NCBI GenBank assembly: GCA_039414355.1
Contig: JBCDJN010000067.1
Coordinates: 1 to 26,839 of the forward strand
DNA length: 26,839 bases
Direction: 5' to 3'
From: JBCCQL01 sp039414355
GTDB taxonomy: Bacteria; Planctomycetota; Planctomycetia; Pirellulales; Lacipirellulaceae
Part shown: positions 17,224 to 25,157 of the stretch, piece by piece
Position numbering within the stretch: position 1 is the first letter of the stretch
Layout: each line of letters starts with the position of its first letter
The notes under the pieces: model-generated
The model's input: the letters and a program-made list of their open reading frames with translations, nothing else
Databases searched by the model: none
What the model was told of the DNA's origin: nothing
Program-made: the position numbers and the translations under genes

Positions 17224-17577
17224 ACGGCTTGGTAACCAACGCGTTACAGCGGTTGTTGAATTGGTGTCGCCCGATTGCGAGCCGCGCCTGTCATGGCCCA
17301 GAAGCCTAGGCAGGCGGTGCGGGCATTTGTCGATTCAGGCCGACAAAGCCCCGGCAAACAGCACGCAACAAGATCGCGACGCCCAGGAAAGAACCGCTAC
17401 GTTCGCTAAGCGACAACCTTCGCTCAAGCCCGCCCGGCGGCCCCTGCCCGCCTTTGCTAGCCAGAGCTCCACCGCGAGTGGCGGGAACGCCCCCGCCGCT
17501 CCGGCTCGCCGGAGCCGCTGCAGATAAGTGTTTGTCCGCCGGCGCGGATGACGTCGATGCACCTGGAGACGCAGCTA
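17224..17577. other. Intergenic region with a GC-rich hairpin
   Basis: No gene is supported in these 354 bp. A 7-bp perfect stem with a CTCG loop (GCTCCGG at 17498-17504, complement at 17509-17515) lies near the right end but has no T-tract. It could be a weak terminator for the preceding unit or part of the next leader. A GGAG about nine bases before 17578 serves the next gene. Confidence 0.4.
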
Positions 17578-18366
17578 ATGAAGATCGTTATCACTGCGGC
17601 GGCTTGCCTCGCCGCCTCGCTAGTTCAAGCGGCAACCGTACCGCTGGCAAGCGTGATGAATCCAAGCAGCTTTCTATCGGAAAGCACCGCTACAGGCGGT
17701 TTTGCGAGAATCAGTCTAGGAGACGGCTCGCTCGGCAGTGTCGGCGCCAATACGGGAGACGCCGATGGGATTTACAACGTCGCGAACATTGATGCGGCGG
17801 ACCCCGGATCGACATTCGGTACGCCGATCGATGTGTTCCCGCGGGAGGCGAACTTCCAGGTCGGCTCGCTGGAGACGGCCCCGATTTCAGGCTCAGGCTT
17901 GGAGACCGTAGGTATCGTCTCGCTTGATACGAGCGAGTTTTGGACCTCCGACCCCGCTCGAACCGATTTCACAAACTTCAGCGCGCCGACCGTGATCAGT
18001 GACATCTCGGACTACGGCATCGGCGTCTGGTTTTTCAATGGCCCTGGCTCCATTGACTTCGGCCCACTAGACGCGGGCGACACGGTCACGTTCCTCAACG
18101 GTGAGCCGGCCTCCATTGATCTCGAAGTCGAAGCCACCTTCGCGGCCGACGCCTTCGGCACGCCCGTGTCGTACACGGGTACTTTCTCGGTAAGTGGAAA
18201 CCAACTCGCTCTCCAGATCGACGACACCGCTCCTCTAGGCTTCTTCGGCGATTCGGTTTTTGTCGCTGATTTGAACGGAACCGTCACGGCTGTGGTGCCC
18301 GAGCCTGGAGGCGTAGCGTTCCTGTTGAGCGTCGCGTTAGTCGTCCCGAACATGCGCCGTCGTTAG
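17578..18366 (+). CDS. Secreted PEP-CTERM protein (paralogue 4, no dockerin loops)
   Basis: 262 residues. ATG 17578 is preferred over 17548 because GGAG lies about nine bases before it and MKIVITAAACLAASLVQA is a clean signal peptide. The body keeps family blocks VFPREANFQVGSLE, GSGLETVGIVSLD, VTFLNGEPASIDLEVEATF, FSVSGNQLALQIDDT and LNGTVTAV. It lacks the two calcium loops found in paralogues 1-3 and passes directly to VPEP, a hydrophobic helix and a terminal MRRR. It is therefore anchored by the PEP-CTERM tail alone. It lies 94 bp before paralogue 5, which has its own good ribosome binding site, and the two may be co-transcribed. Confidence 0.86.
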   Translation: MKIVITAAACLAASLVQAATVPLASVMNPSSFLSESTATGGFARISLGDGSLGSVGANTGDADGIYNVANIDAADPGSTFGTPIDVFPREANFQVGSLETAPISGSGLETVGIVSLDTSEFWTSDPARTDFTNFSAPTVISDISDYGIGVWFFNGPGSIDFGPLDAGDTVTFLNGEPASIDLEVEATFAADAFGTPVSYTGTFSVSGNQLALQIDDTAPLGFFGDSVFVADLNGTVTAVVPEPGGVAFLLSVALVVPNMRRR

Positions 18367-18460
18367 AGACGCGGCAAGTGCCTAGATGTTGTTCAACACA
18401 AGATCATTGCACCCCAGCCTTGCATTTCTTTGAATTGATTACTCCTTAGGAGATATTCCA

Positions 18461-19402
18461 GTGAAATTTCACAGTGCCTTGGCCGCAGTCGCGTTGCTTG
18501 CGTCAAGCATGGCCGCGAATACCCACGCCGCGACCGTAAGCCTCGCGGGCGGAAACGCCGACGGCTACCTCGCCATCGTCGGCTTTAATCAAGAGGGCAA
18601 TACGACCCTCGATGCCATTAGCCGGGACCCGACCGACGCCAAGTTCTTCGACTACCCCGCTTACGTGAACCCCACCAACGCGGCCAACATCTTCATCATG
18701 TCGGTCGAGCCCTATCGCTTCGGCTTGACTTACCCCGACCCGCTGCACCTTCCGATCGGAGGGGGCGCTCTCGAAAGTGTTGGAACTCTGCAGCCGGCAG
18801 GCACGCCGGGGGCGACCTTCATCGAAGCGGTAACCGAGGACGCCGATTTCGCGGAGACAGATATCGGCGGCCTCGACTTCAACCCCTCCGTGCTTTCCGC
18901 GGTTGGTGTCGAGGTTGTTCCCCCAACGGCGCTGTCGTTCAACCTCAACTCCTCTGAGTTTCAGAGCACGAATCGGACTGACTTAACTTCAACCCCTTCC
19001 GACACCCCGCCGTTTGGTCCGTCGGGCCGGACCAACTTCAACGAGTTCGCCAACAACCCGGAGATCGTCGCTTCAAATCCGACGGGAACCGGTCTCACTT
19101 TTGTGGACGGCGTGCTTACTTCCATCGACCTAACAGTGGATGTTGTGGTCAATACCCGACAAGTCGGTTTCGGTGGAGCTGGCTTTAATGGCGCTGCCGG
19201 AAGCCTGACTTTCTCAGGAAACAGCTTTGCTTTTGACGTGGATGACGTCGTCGGCGGTTTCTTTGCCTCGCGGATCTTGCTAAACCGGAGCGGAACGGTC
19301 GATGCGGTTGGTGCTTTGACGGTGCCAGAGCCCACGAGTGTGACGTTCGCCTTACTCGTCACTGCAGCTACCGCTTCAAGGCGCCGAAGGAAAGCTGCGT
19401 GA
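18461..19402 (+). CDS. Secreted PEP-CTERM protein (paralogue 5, no dockerin loops)
   Basis: 313 residues from GTG 18461, with TAGGAGAT eight bases upstream. The signal peptide is MKFHSALAAVALLASSMAANTHA. Family features are AKFFDYPAYV near the N-terminus, GGGALESVGTLQ, GLTFVDGVLTSIDLTVDVVV, GSLTFSGNSFAFDVDDV and SGTVDAV. The end is VPEPTSVTFALLVTAATASRRRRKAA, a canonical PEP-CTERM tail. No dockerin loops are present. A 12-bp hairpin 27 bp after the stop resembles a terminator but lies inside the first codons of the PepSY gene, which begins only 3 bp after this gene. Confidence 0.87.
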   Translation: MKFHSALAAVALLASSMAANTHAATVSLAGGNADGYLAIVGFNQEGNTTLDAISRDPTDAKFFDYPAYVNPTNAANIFIMSVEPYRFGLTYPDPLHLPIGGGALESVGTLQPAGTPGATFIEAVTEDADFAETDIGGLDFNPSVLSAVGVEVVPPTALSFNLNSSEFQSTNRTDLTSTPSDTPPFGPSGRTNFNEFANNPEIVASNPTGTGLTFVDGVLTSIDLTVDVVVNTRQVGFGGAGFNGAAGSLTFSGNSFAFDVDDVVGGFFASRILLNRSGTVDAVGALTVPEPTSVTFALLVTAATASRRRRKAA

Positions 19403-19405
19403 GCG

Positions 19406-20758
19406 ATGCAAGACACTCGGGAGACCTCGGCGGGGCGTGCGTCGGCACGCCCCGCCGCTCTTGAATCAGGGGGTCACAAGAACAAGCCAGTCCCCTTGAG
19501 TCGCGTAATCTGGCGTTGGCATTTTTGGATCGGACTGCTCGCAGGCCCGGTACTGGTCGTCGCGTCAGTTACGGGAGCGATCTACATATTTAAAGAGGAC
19601 CTGCAAACGGTCCTTTACCCCGAACTCATGGTCGTCGAGGTCTCGGGCGACCGAGCCAACCTTGACAACATAGTGGCTGCTGCCACGGAAGCCGCGGGGC
19701 CCGGTTGGCGCCCGGCCGTCGTTGAGATGACCGATGAACCATCGGCATCGGTCGCGGTTTTCCTTTCGACGGACGATCACCAGCACCGACGGGTCTACGT
19801 TGATCCTTACCGAGCCACAGCACTCGGCGAACTTCCCGAGGGAGACGTCTTGAGCGTTGTGCTCGCGATCCATCGCCGACTGTTTGCCGGAACGATTGGT
19901 CGCGTTCTTGTTGAGCTGACAACGAGCTGGACGATCGTCTTGCTCGCCACAGGCGTCACGCTGTGGTGGCCGCGCAACTGGCGCAACGTGGCCGGCATCC
20001 TGGTGCCGCGGCTTGGTGGCAAGCGGTACGTCGCGCTCCGCGACTTGCACTCTATCGCGGGCGCGTTTGCAGCCATCATCGCGGCCATCATCGCGATCAC
20101 GGGTCTGCTTTACTCGCTTGTTTGGGGGACTCTGTTCCTATCCATTGGCTTCGTGAGCGGCTCCTTCGATCTCGAATTGAATCCTCCCGGGTCTCAGCCG
20201 CCTATCGCAAGCGACAGCCCTGGCCCCCGTTTTTCGATCCAGCAAGTGATGGCGATTGCGAAGAACCGGTCGCTGCCCGAAGCGCGGGTAAGCATAGAAC
20301 TGCCCCGCACGCCAGAGGACGCGTACGCCGTGAAGTGCGGCTACCACTGGGGCCCCAGCGTTGCCGCGGGCCTCTTTGTTGATCAGTACAGCGGCGTTGT
20401 TGTGAAAGAGGCAACAATCAGCGAAGTACCAACGCTGGCCCAATGGACCCAGTGGAACTACCCGCTGCATGTCGGCAGTGTGATGGGCGGCTTCTCAAGA
20501 GTGATCTGGCTTGCCGTCTGTTGCGTATTGTGCTCGCTGCCGATCACGGGAATTTGGATGTGGCTCACGCGTCGCAAAGCCGGACAGACCGGCTTCCCGA
20601 AACACCACGATCGTCCGCTTCCGATGGCTTTGTGGTACATAGTCCTTGGGACCAGCCTGCTGTTGCCGTTATCAGGAGCATCGTTAGCTCTTGCATTCGT
20701 ATCCTCTCTTGCCGCAAAGCGATTTAGACAGCCTTCAGTCCCGTGCACGAGCAACTAG
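19406..20758 (+). CDS. PepSY-associated transmembrane protein
   Basis: 450 residues with the PepSY_TM architecture. The first helix is WHFWIGLLAGPVLVVASVTG at about residues 37-57, followed by the conserved GAIYIFKEDL. A periplasmic PepSY-like region (VDPYRATALGELPEGD) comes next, with further helices at about 172-190 (ending TLWWPR), 210-240, 365-390 and 410-435. The DLHSIAGAFAAIIAAIIAITGLLY segment and GIWMWLTRRK are typical of the iron-regulated PepSY membrane protein family. Members are linked to metal or siderophore use, or to restraint of secreted peptidases; the role here is not settled. The ATG at 19406 has only a distant AAGGA, and the first codons form a 12-bp hairpin. A TTG at 19495 (MSRVIWRWH) is an alternative start. 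Confidence 0.9.
   Translation: MQDTRETSAGRASARPAALESGGHKNKPVPLSRVIWRWHFWIGLLAGPVLVVASVTGAIYIFKEDLQTVLYPELMVVEVSGDRANLDNIVAAATEAAGPGWRPAVVEMTDEPSASVAVFLSTDDHQHRRVYVDPYRATALGELPEGDVLSVVLAIHRRLFAGTIGRVLVELTTSWTIVLLATGVTLWWPRNWRNVAGILVPRLGGKRYVALRDLHSIAGAFAAIIAAIIAITGLLYSLVWGTLFLSIGFVSGSFDLELNPPGSQPPIASDSPGPRFSIQQVMAIAKNRSLPEARVSIELPRTPEDAYAVKCGYHWGPSVAAGLFVDQYSGVVVKEATISEVPTLAQWTQWNYPLHVGSVMGGFSRVIWLAVCCVLCSLPITGIWMWLTRRKAGQTGFPKHHDRPLPMALWYIVLGTSLLLPLSGASLALAFVSSLAAKRFRQPSVPCTSN
19429..19456 (+). terminator. Strong hairpin at gene boundary
   Basis: A 12-bp perfect stem (GGCGGGGCGTGC / GCACGCCCCGCC) with a GTCG loop lies just after the PEP-CTERM gene stop at 19402. No T-tract follows. It overlaps the annotated start of the PepSY gene, so either it attenuates that gene or the true start is downstream. 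Confidence 0.5.
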
Positions 20759-21411
20759 AAAAGCGATGGGTGGATAGTCAGGAGCTATCGCGGAGCACTG
20801 ATAAGCGGCCGCCGCGTGGTAAACGCAGCCGCTGCGGGCGATGATGCACCTCGGCACTTGCCAGGACGGGGAGCGAGCCGGCAAGAGTGGTTGGAGGAGC
20901 CGCGTTTCCGCGGGTGTCTGCACGATGCCGGCTGGCAATCAGACACCGCAGCCGCCAGGCACTCCGCCAAGCAGAATTCGTGGCCGCATTGCATCTGTCC
21001 TGTTCGCAGCAGACGCAGTCAAGTCGAAGGGTTAGGGTCGTGCTCCGCAAGGCGGTTGTCACGGCCTGTCAACGCTTCTGGGTGTGACGCGGCCGTCGGG
21101 CCCGAAGTACGGCGTGTGTTGAACGACACCGTGCACGTCTTGCGGGCCGCGAAGGCACTCGGCTTTTTGCAGCTGAAACTGATGAGGCGTAACGAGGGCA
21201 GAAGACCTCCAACGTGGCGGAGTCGTGACGGGAGTAGCCCTGGCCAGCGGCAAGAGGGTAGAGCGGGATCAAACCGTCATCGTGCAGGTCTGGTACTCAA
21301 CCGCGCGAGTTGCCTGTCCGAGCAGTCCAGATCTCTGAAGTTACTGAAGTTGCATCGACGAATGGCCCGTAGTTCTTTGCAGCGTGTTGTCTGACATCGG
21401 GATACACAAGA
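20759..21411. other. Intergenic region at the left edge of the accessory stretch
   Basis: About 650 bp. Frames on both strands are short or of random composition with many Arg and Ser, and none has a ribosome binding site or recognisable motif. It probably contains decayed sequence between the PepSY gene and the insertion sequences. I see no tRNA or terminator. Confidence 0.45.
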
Positions 21412-21472
21412 AGGCCTCGCTTGCGTAGATGGGTTGTGTCACGAAACCCATCACCGGCAAGGAGGCCTTACG

Positions 21473-22885
21473 ATGCGGGATTGTATTGAGGGGCGTTTTC
21501 GCCAACAGGTCAACTCCGTGCGGCGGCAGTTCCTCCAAGACGGAGAGCAGCCGCTGTCGGACATCCTCTCTCGCTCTGAGATCGAGCAAGCACTGAAGGC
21601 GGTGGGCGATGGCTGGATCAACCCGGATCTACACGCCGCTGGTGACCAGGTGGGTGTTCTTGGGGCAGGTCCTCAACACCGACCACTCGTGCCGCGCGGC
21701 GGTGGCTCGCCTGATCGCTCATCGCGTCGCGTGTGGTCAGAGCCCCTGCTCGGGAGAGACCGGCGCCTAGTGCCAGGCTAGGAAGCGGCTCCCGGGGGGT
21801 TCTTCGCGACGATCGCCCGGACGGTTGGGCGGAAGCTCGAAGAACGCTGCGAGCGGGCGTGGCTTGGGAGGGGCCACCACGTCTACCTGTTCGACGGCAC
21901 GACGACGCTGATGCCCGACACCCCGGGGAACCGCGCCGCGTACCCGCTCACCCACAACCAGAACGAGGGGCTGCCCCTAGCCCGAGTCGCGGCGGTCATC
22001 TCGCTCTCGTGTGGGGTGATCCTCGACCTGGCGACCGCCAGGTACGCGGGCAAGGGGCAAGGCGAGGTGACCCTGCTCCGCAAGCTCTCGGGGGTGTTCT
22101 CCGCCGGTGACGTCTTGCTGGGCGACTGCTTGATGGGCAACTGGCGGAACCTGCCCGAGCTCGCCGAGCGTGGCGTCCGCATCGTTACCCGGCTCAACAA
22201 GGCGCTACGCAGGGCGGACTTCCGGAAGGGCCGGCGTCTGGGCAAGGACGACCATCTGGTGGCGTGGCCAAAGCCGCACATCCGCGAGGTCGGCCGCGCT
22301 GCCCAAAGGGCGGTCCCCCGCTATCTGACGGTCCGTGAGGCGCGGGTGTTTATCAAGCAACCGGGGTTCCGCACCAAGGCGATCGTCCTCGTCACAACGC
22401 TGCTCGACCCGAAGCGGTACCCCAAAGAAGACCTCACCGAGCTCTACCGGGCGCGTTGGAACCAAGAGCTCGACCTGCGGTCGATCAAAACCACGATGCA
22501 GATGGACGTGCTGCGTTGCAAGACGCCCGAGCTGGTGCGCAAGGGGGCTTGGACCCACCTGCTGGCGTACAACCTGATACGCACCGTAATCGCCCAAGCC
22601 GCCGCGGAGCACGGCTTCGCGCCGCGGACGCTCAGCTTCAAGGAAGCGATGCAGATGCTCGAAGCCTTCCAACCGCTGATCGCACGAGTCGGACCACGCT
22701 CACACTCCCTACGCGAGCGGCTCTATCACGAGCTGCTCGACGCCATCGCGACGCACCGCGTTGCCAACCGGCCCGACCGCTTCGAGCCTCGACGGAAGAA
22801 AAAACGCAAGGCGCCCTACGACCTCCTCATGAAGTCTCGGGCCGCGACCAAACTCGATATCCTCAAAGGGGTTAGCAAGAACTAA
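21473..22885 (+). pseudogene. IS4-family transposase, disrupted
   Basis: The start is ATG 21473 behind AAGGAGG. Frame 1 reads MRDCIEGRFRQQVNSVRRQF up to about GDGWINP near 21625. A one-base shift then moves the sequence to another frame (IYTPLVTRWVFLGQVLNTD, onwards to SPCSGETGA), which hits a TAG at 21768 where the family has Tyr (GAYCQARKRLP). A second shift in the G run at 21794-21799 restores frame 1, which continues FFATIARTVGRKLEERC to the stop. The catalytic DDE region is intact: Asp in LFDGTTTLMPD, Asp in LLGDCLMGNW, and the YREK-type segment YRARWNQELDLRSIKTT. With two compensating shifts and one nonsense codon it cannot make a full transposase. The stop lies 4 bp before the left inverted repeat of the IS110 element. 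Confidence 0.85.
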
Positions 22886-22889
22886 GTGA

Positions 22890-22907
22890 ATCTATGAAGG
22901 AAGCCTG
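22890..22907 (+). repeat. Left subterminal inverted repeat of the IS110-family element
   Basis: ATCTATGAAGGAAGCCTG pairs with the complement of 24276-24292 at 16 positions, with one extra A and one C/G mismatch. It begins 4 bp after the stop codon of the IS4-type transposase. Confidence 0.75.
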
Positions 22908-22961
22908 GTCGGTAGGCTTGGGGTTGAGTAACTGACTCTTCTTCTCAAGGAGGCCTTGATC

Positions 22962-24065
22962 ATGCGACCGACGACTAGCGGGTTGAGCGTCAAGACGACG
23001 GCGGTGGCGTCGCCGTGCTACGTCGGGCTCGACGTCCACCAGTTGCACAGCACGATGCACGTCCTGGACTCCCGGGGGAATCGTCTGAAGCGACACACGA
23101 TCAAGGCGGGCTGGCCGTCAGTGGTGCGCGAGGTCGAGGGACTCTCGACGGATGAGAGTGGCCGAACACGGCAGGTGCACGTCTGCTTCGAGGCGTCTGT
23201 TGGAGCGGGGCACCTTTACGACCTGCTGCGAGCACGCTGCCATCGCGTGGCGGTCGCTCACCCTGGACAGCTGCGGCTCATCTTCCGCTCCAAGCAGAAG
23301 AACGACCGGGCGGACGCCGAGAAGCTCGCCAAGCTGTTGTTCTTAGACGAGGTTCCCTCGGCCTGCATGCCGACGAAGTCGGTCCGCAACTGGCGACGGC
23401 TCATCGAGACACGGCGCCGGACAGTCGAGAAGCGATCGCGCGTGAAGAACAGCCTATGCGCCCTACTCCGCAGTCGTGGGACCCAGGTCCCGGAAGGGAC
23501 CGGCCTGTGGACGAAGAAGGGCCTTCGTTGGCTGACCGAGCAAGACTTCGACGACTCGGAGGCCCTCCAACGCGACCTCTGGCTCGATGAGTTGGAGTTG
23601 CTCACCAAACAGATCGCTCGCATGGAGCGGGAACTCGATCGCATCGGCTCGGCTTCTCCGCCCGTCGCGTTGCTGCAAGCAATCCACGGGATCGGGCCGC
23701 GGACCTCCGAGGCGGTCGCCGCCTACATCGACAACCCAGATCGATTCCGAAACGCCAAAGCGGTCGGGGCATACTTCGGCTTGGTCTCCGGGCAAGACCA
23801 GTCGGGCTCAACCAACCGGCTGGGGCACATCACCAAGGAGTGGCCAGCGACCGTCCGCAAGCTGCTCACCGAAGCGACTTGGCACCCTATCCGGCTCAGC
23901 CCCAACGTCAAGGCGATCTTCGATCGGATCCATCGCGGCGACCGCGAGCGTCGAAAGATCGCTCTGATCGCCGCCAGCCACGCTCTGGTGCGGGCGATGC
24001 ACGCCACGCTCCGCGACAACCAACCGTGGTGCGAGAGAGACCTCCCAGGGACCGCTCCCGCGTAA
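22962..24065 (+). CDS. IS110-family transposase (DEDD/serine recombinase)
   Basis: 367 residues. ATG 22962 follows AAGGAGG at a good distance. The N-terminal RuvC-like DEDD domain has Asp24 in YVGLDVHQ, Glu77 in CFEASVGAG and Asp115/Asp118 in KNDRADAEKLAKLL. A helical linker follows (about residues 140-225). The C-terminal Transposase_20 domain begins at IHGIGPRTSEAVAAYI. The conserved GLVSGQDQSGSTNRLGHITK segment carries the candidate nucleophilic serine at 281 or 283. Length and motifs are those of active family members and no frame defect is seen. Members join DNA using a bridge or seek RNA encoded in the element's own non-coding end. An alternative ATG at 22956 adds two residues. Confidence 0.93.
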   Translation: MRPTTSGLSVKTTAVASPCYVGLDVHQLHSTMHVLDSRGNRLKRHTIKAGWPSVVREVEGLSTDESGRTRQVHVCFEASVGAGHLYDLLRARCHRVAVAHPGQLRLIFRSKQKNDRADAEKLAKLLFLDEVPSACMPTKSVRNWRRLIETRRRTVEKRSRVKNSLCALLRSRGTQVPEGTGLWTKKGLRWLTEQDFDDSEALQRDLWLDELELLTKQIARMERELDRIGSASPPVALLQAIHGIGPRTSEAVAAYIDNPDRFRNAKAVGAYFGLVSGQDQSGSTNRLGHITKEWPATVRKLLTEATWHPIRLSPNVKAIFDRIHRGDRERRKIALIAASHALVRAMHATLRDNQPWCERDLPGTAPA

Positions 24066-24275
24066 CCGCTACTGAAGAAGGAACGCTGTGCGTCAAGATT
24101 CTTGCAGGGCGCCAAGGCCGAATCCCGGCCAATGGCATGGCTCCCGAAGCCGCCTAAGTGAATGGGATCGACCGCAAGACGATTACTGGCGCCGACGCCG
24201 GCCCACCGGCCCGCTCGTGACACCGAATAGATGCTTGGAGCTCCCCGCAGAATCCCCCCGCAAGTCTCCTTGACA
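24066..24275 (+). ncRNA. Candidate bridge/seek RNA region of the IS110-family element
   Basis: The 210 bp between the transposase stop and the right inverted repeat carry no gene. Several short GC-rich stems are visible, such as GGCG-CCGA-CGCC and GCCGG-CCCA-CCGGC near 24187-24211. In IS1111-type elements the guide RNA is encoded in this 3' segment. Placement is by position and family knowledge, not by a matched covariance model. Confidence 0.35.
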
Positions 24276-24292
24276 CAGCCTTCCTCATAGAT
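24276..24292 (-). repeat. Right subterminal inverted repeat of the IS110-family element
   Basis: CAGCCTTCCTCATAGAT is the inverted partner of 22890-22907. Confidence 0.75.
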
Positions 24293-24815
24293 GCCATTCG
24301 ATGCATCGACCGAGGCGACTCCCGTCCAGGCTCAACTCGCGTCGGTGGGCGTCACCTCGGCAGATTCCCGAATGCGCGAGTCCGTCACCTGGGCGACGCC
24401 TTCACCAAAGCCCCGGGTTGCTCGACGCACCTGTCGTACAGCCAGATCGCTAACGGGTCGCTGTCCACGCGTTGCCCGCTGCCCCGGATGGCATCCGGCG
24501 ATAGGCTTCCAAGGGCGCCATGTCGGCGTGTACCGGCGTCCCTGGCGATTAGGTGGGGCGCGGCCCGGTGGGTGCTTGGTGCTGGGTGCTCGCATCTATC
24601 GCGAGCTGCTTTTTCGGAAGCCAAGGTGACGGCCGTGCGAATGACCGTCGCGGTTTATGCCAGCGGTTTTGGATAATCGCTTGTGGACCAGGACCTCGCC
24701 GGTGATGCAGGATCAGCTACCTGCCCATTGCCTGGAGAACTCCAAAACGGAGACCGCTGTTGCCCCTCCTAACAACCTCCACCGCAGGGCGCTTTCAACC
24801 TGCGTGCTCTTGTGA
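24293..24815. other. Region without a supported gene
   Basis: About 520 bp right of the IS110 element. Overlapping short frames on both strands (for example 24332-24629) are Arg-rich, lack starts with ribosome binding sites, and match nothing I recognise. Probably degraded accessory DNA. Confidence 0.4.
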
Positions 24816-24952
24816 CTCGACGGTCTCTTGATCCGGGGAACCGCCGACGTGAAAAACCGGGGCGCCGTTAGACGCCAGCCCTTCGTTGTCTCGGTCGCCG
24901 TCGAGACGAACGCTCGCCCCGCTCGGGATTGCGACCCGAGCGGGGCATTTTT
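24816..24952 (+). ncRNA. Candidate small structured RNA ending in a terminator
   Basis: An 8-bp closing stem (CTCGACGG at 24816-24823 with CCGTCGAG at 24898-24905) encloses about 74 nt, including a small GGCG/CGCC hairpin. Ten bases later comes a canonical intrinsic terminator. There is no plus-strand coding sequence to account for the terminator. No promoter is assigned and the family is unknown. Confidence 0.3.
24916..24952 (+). terminator. Strong Rho-independent terminator
   Basis: A 12-bp perfect stem (GCCCCGCTCGGG / CCCGAGCGGGGC) with a 7-base loop is followed directly by ATTTTT. This is the best intrinsic terminator in the window and works on the plus strand only, since no T-tract follows on the minus strand. 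Confidence 0.88.
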
Positions 24953-25157
24953 GTGCGCTCGCTCAAGCCGCTCTAATCGCTCGCCTTAACTTGGGGCCGC
25001 CGCGAGATGGTTCGTTCTCCATGCCCATCGCTGCCGATGACATCGGTAACCGCGGGGGCGCACTGCCATGGGGTCTCGCGGTTGGTGCAGGAAGCCTGCG
25101 GTGGGAGCCTTGACCCGCCGCGGGCTGTCTTGATTCGTGGGTTGGACGTAGGAGGGA

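Larger units (their letters stand above)
22886..24295 (+). mobile_element. IS110-family element, IS1111-type, with subterminal inverted repeats
   Basis: A complete-looking element: transposase gene flanked by inverted repeats at 22890-22907 (ATCTATGAAGGAAGCCTG) and 24276-24292 (CAGCCTTCCTCATAGAT). The arms match with one gap and one mismatch. The exact ends are not visible because IS110-type elements make no diagnostic target duplication; the limits given assume a few bases outside each repeat. Subterminal repeats and a longer 3' non-coding end (210 bp) than 5' end (about 76 bp) fit the IS1111 subgroup. Confidence 0.75.

Noticed and set aside
20816..21394. 192-residue plus-strand frame
   Set aside because: Random-looking composition, no ribosome binding site, overlaps equally poor frames on the other strand.
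21412..22906. Imperfect inverted match (AGGCCTCGCTTGCGTAGAT and ATCTATGAAGGAAGCCT) as IS4 terminal repeats
   Set aside because: The right-hand member pairs much better with 24276-24292 as the IS110 element's own repeat, so I do not assign IS4 ends.
24332..24629. Overlapping short frames on both strands right of the IS110 element
   Set aside because: No recognisable motif, and competing frames of equal quality; treated as degraded sequence.
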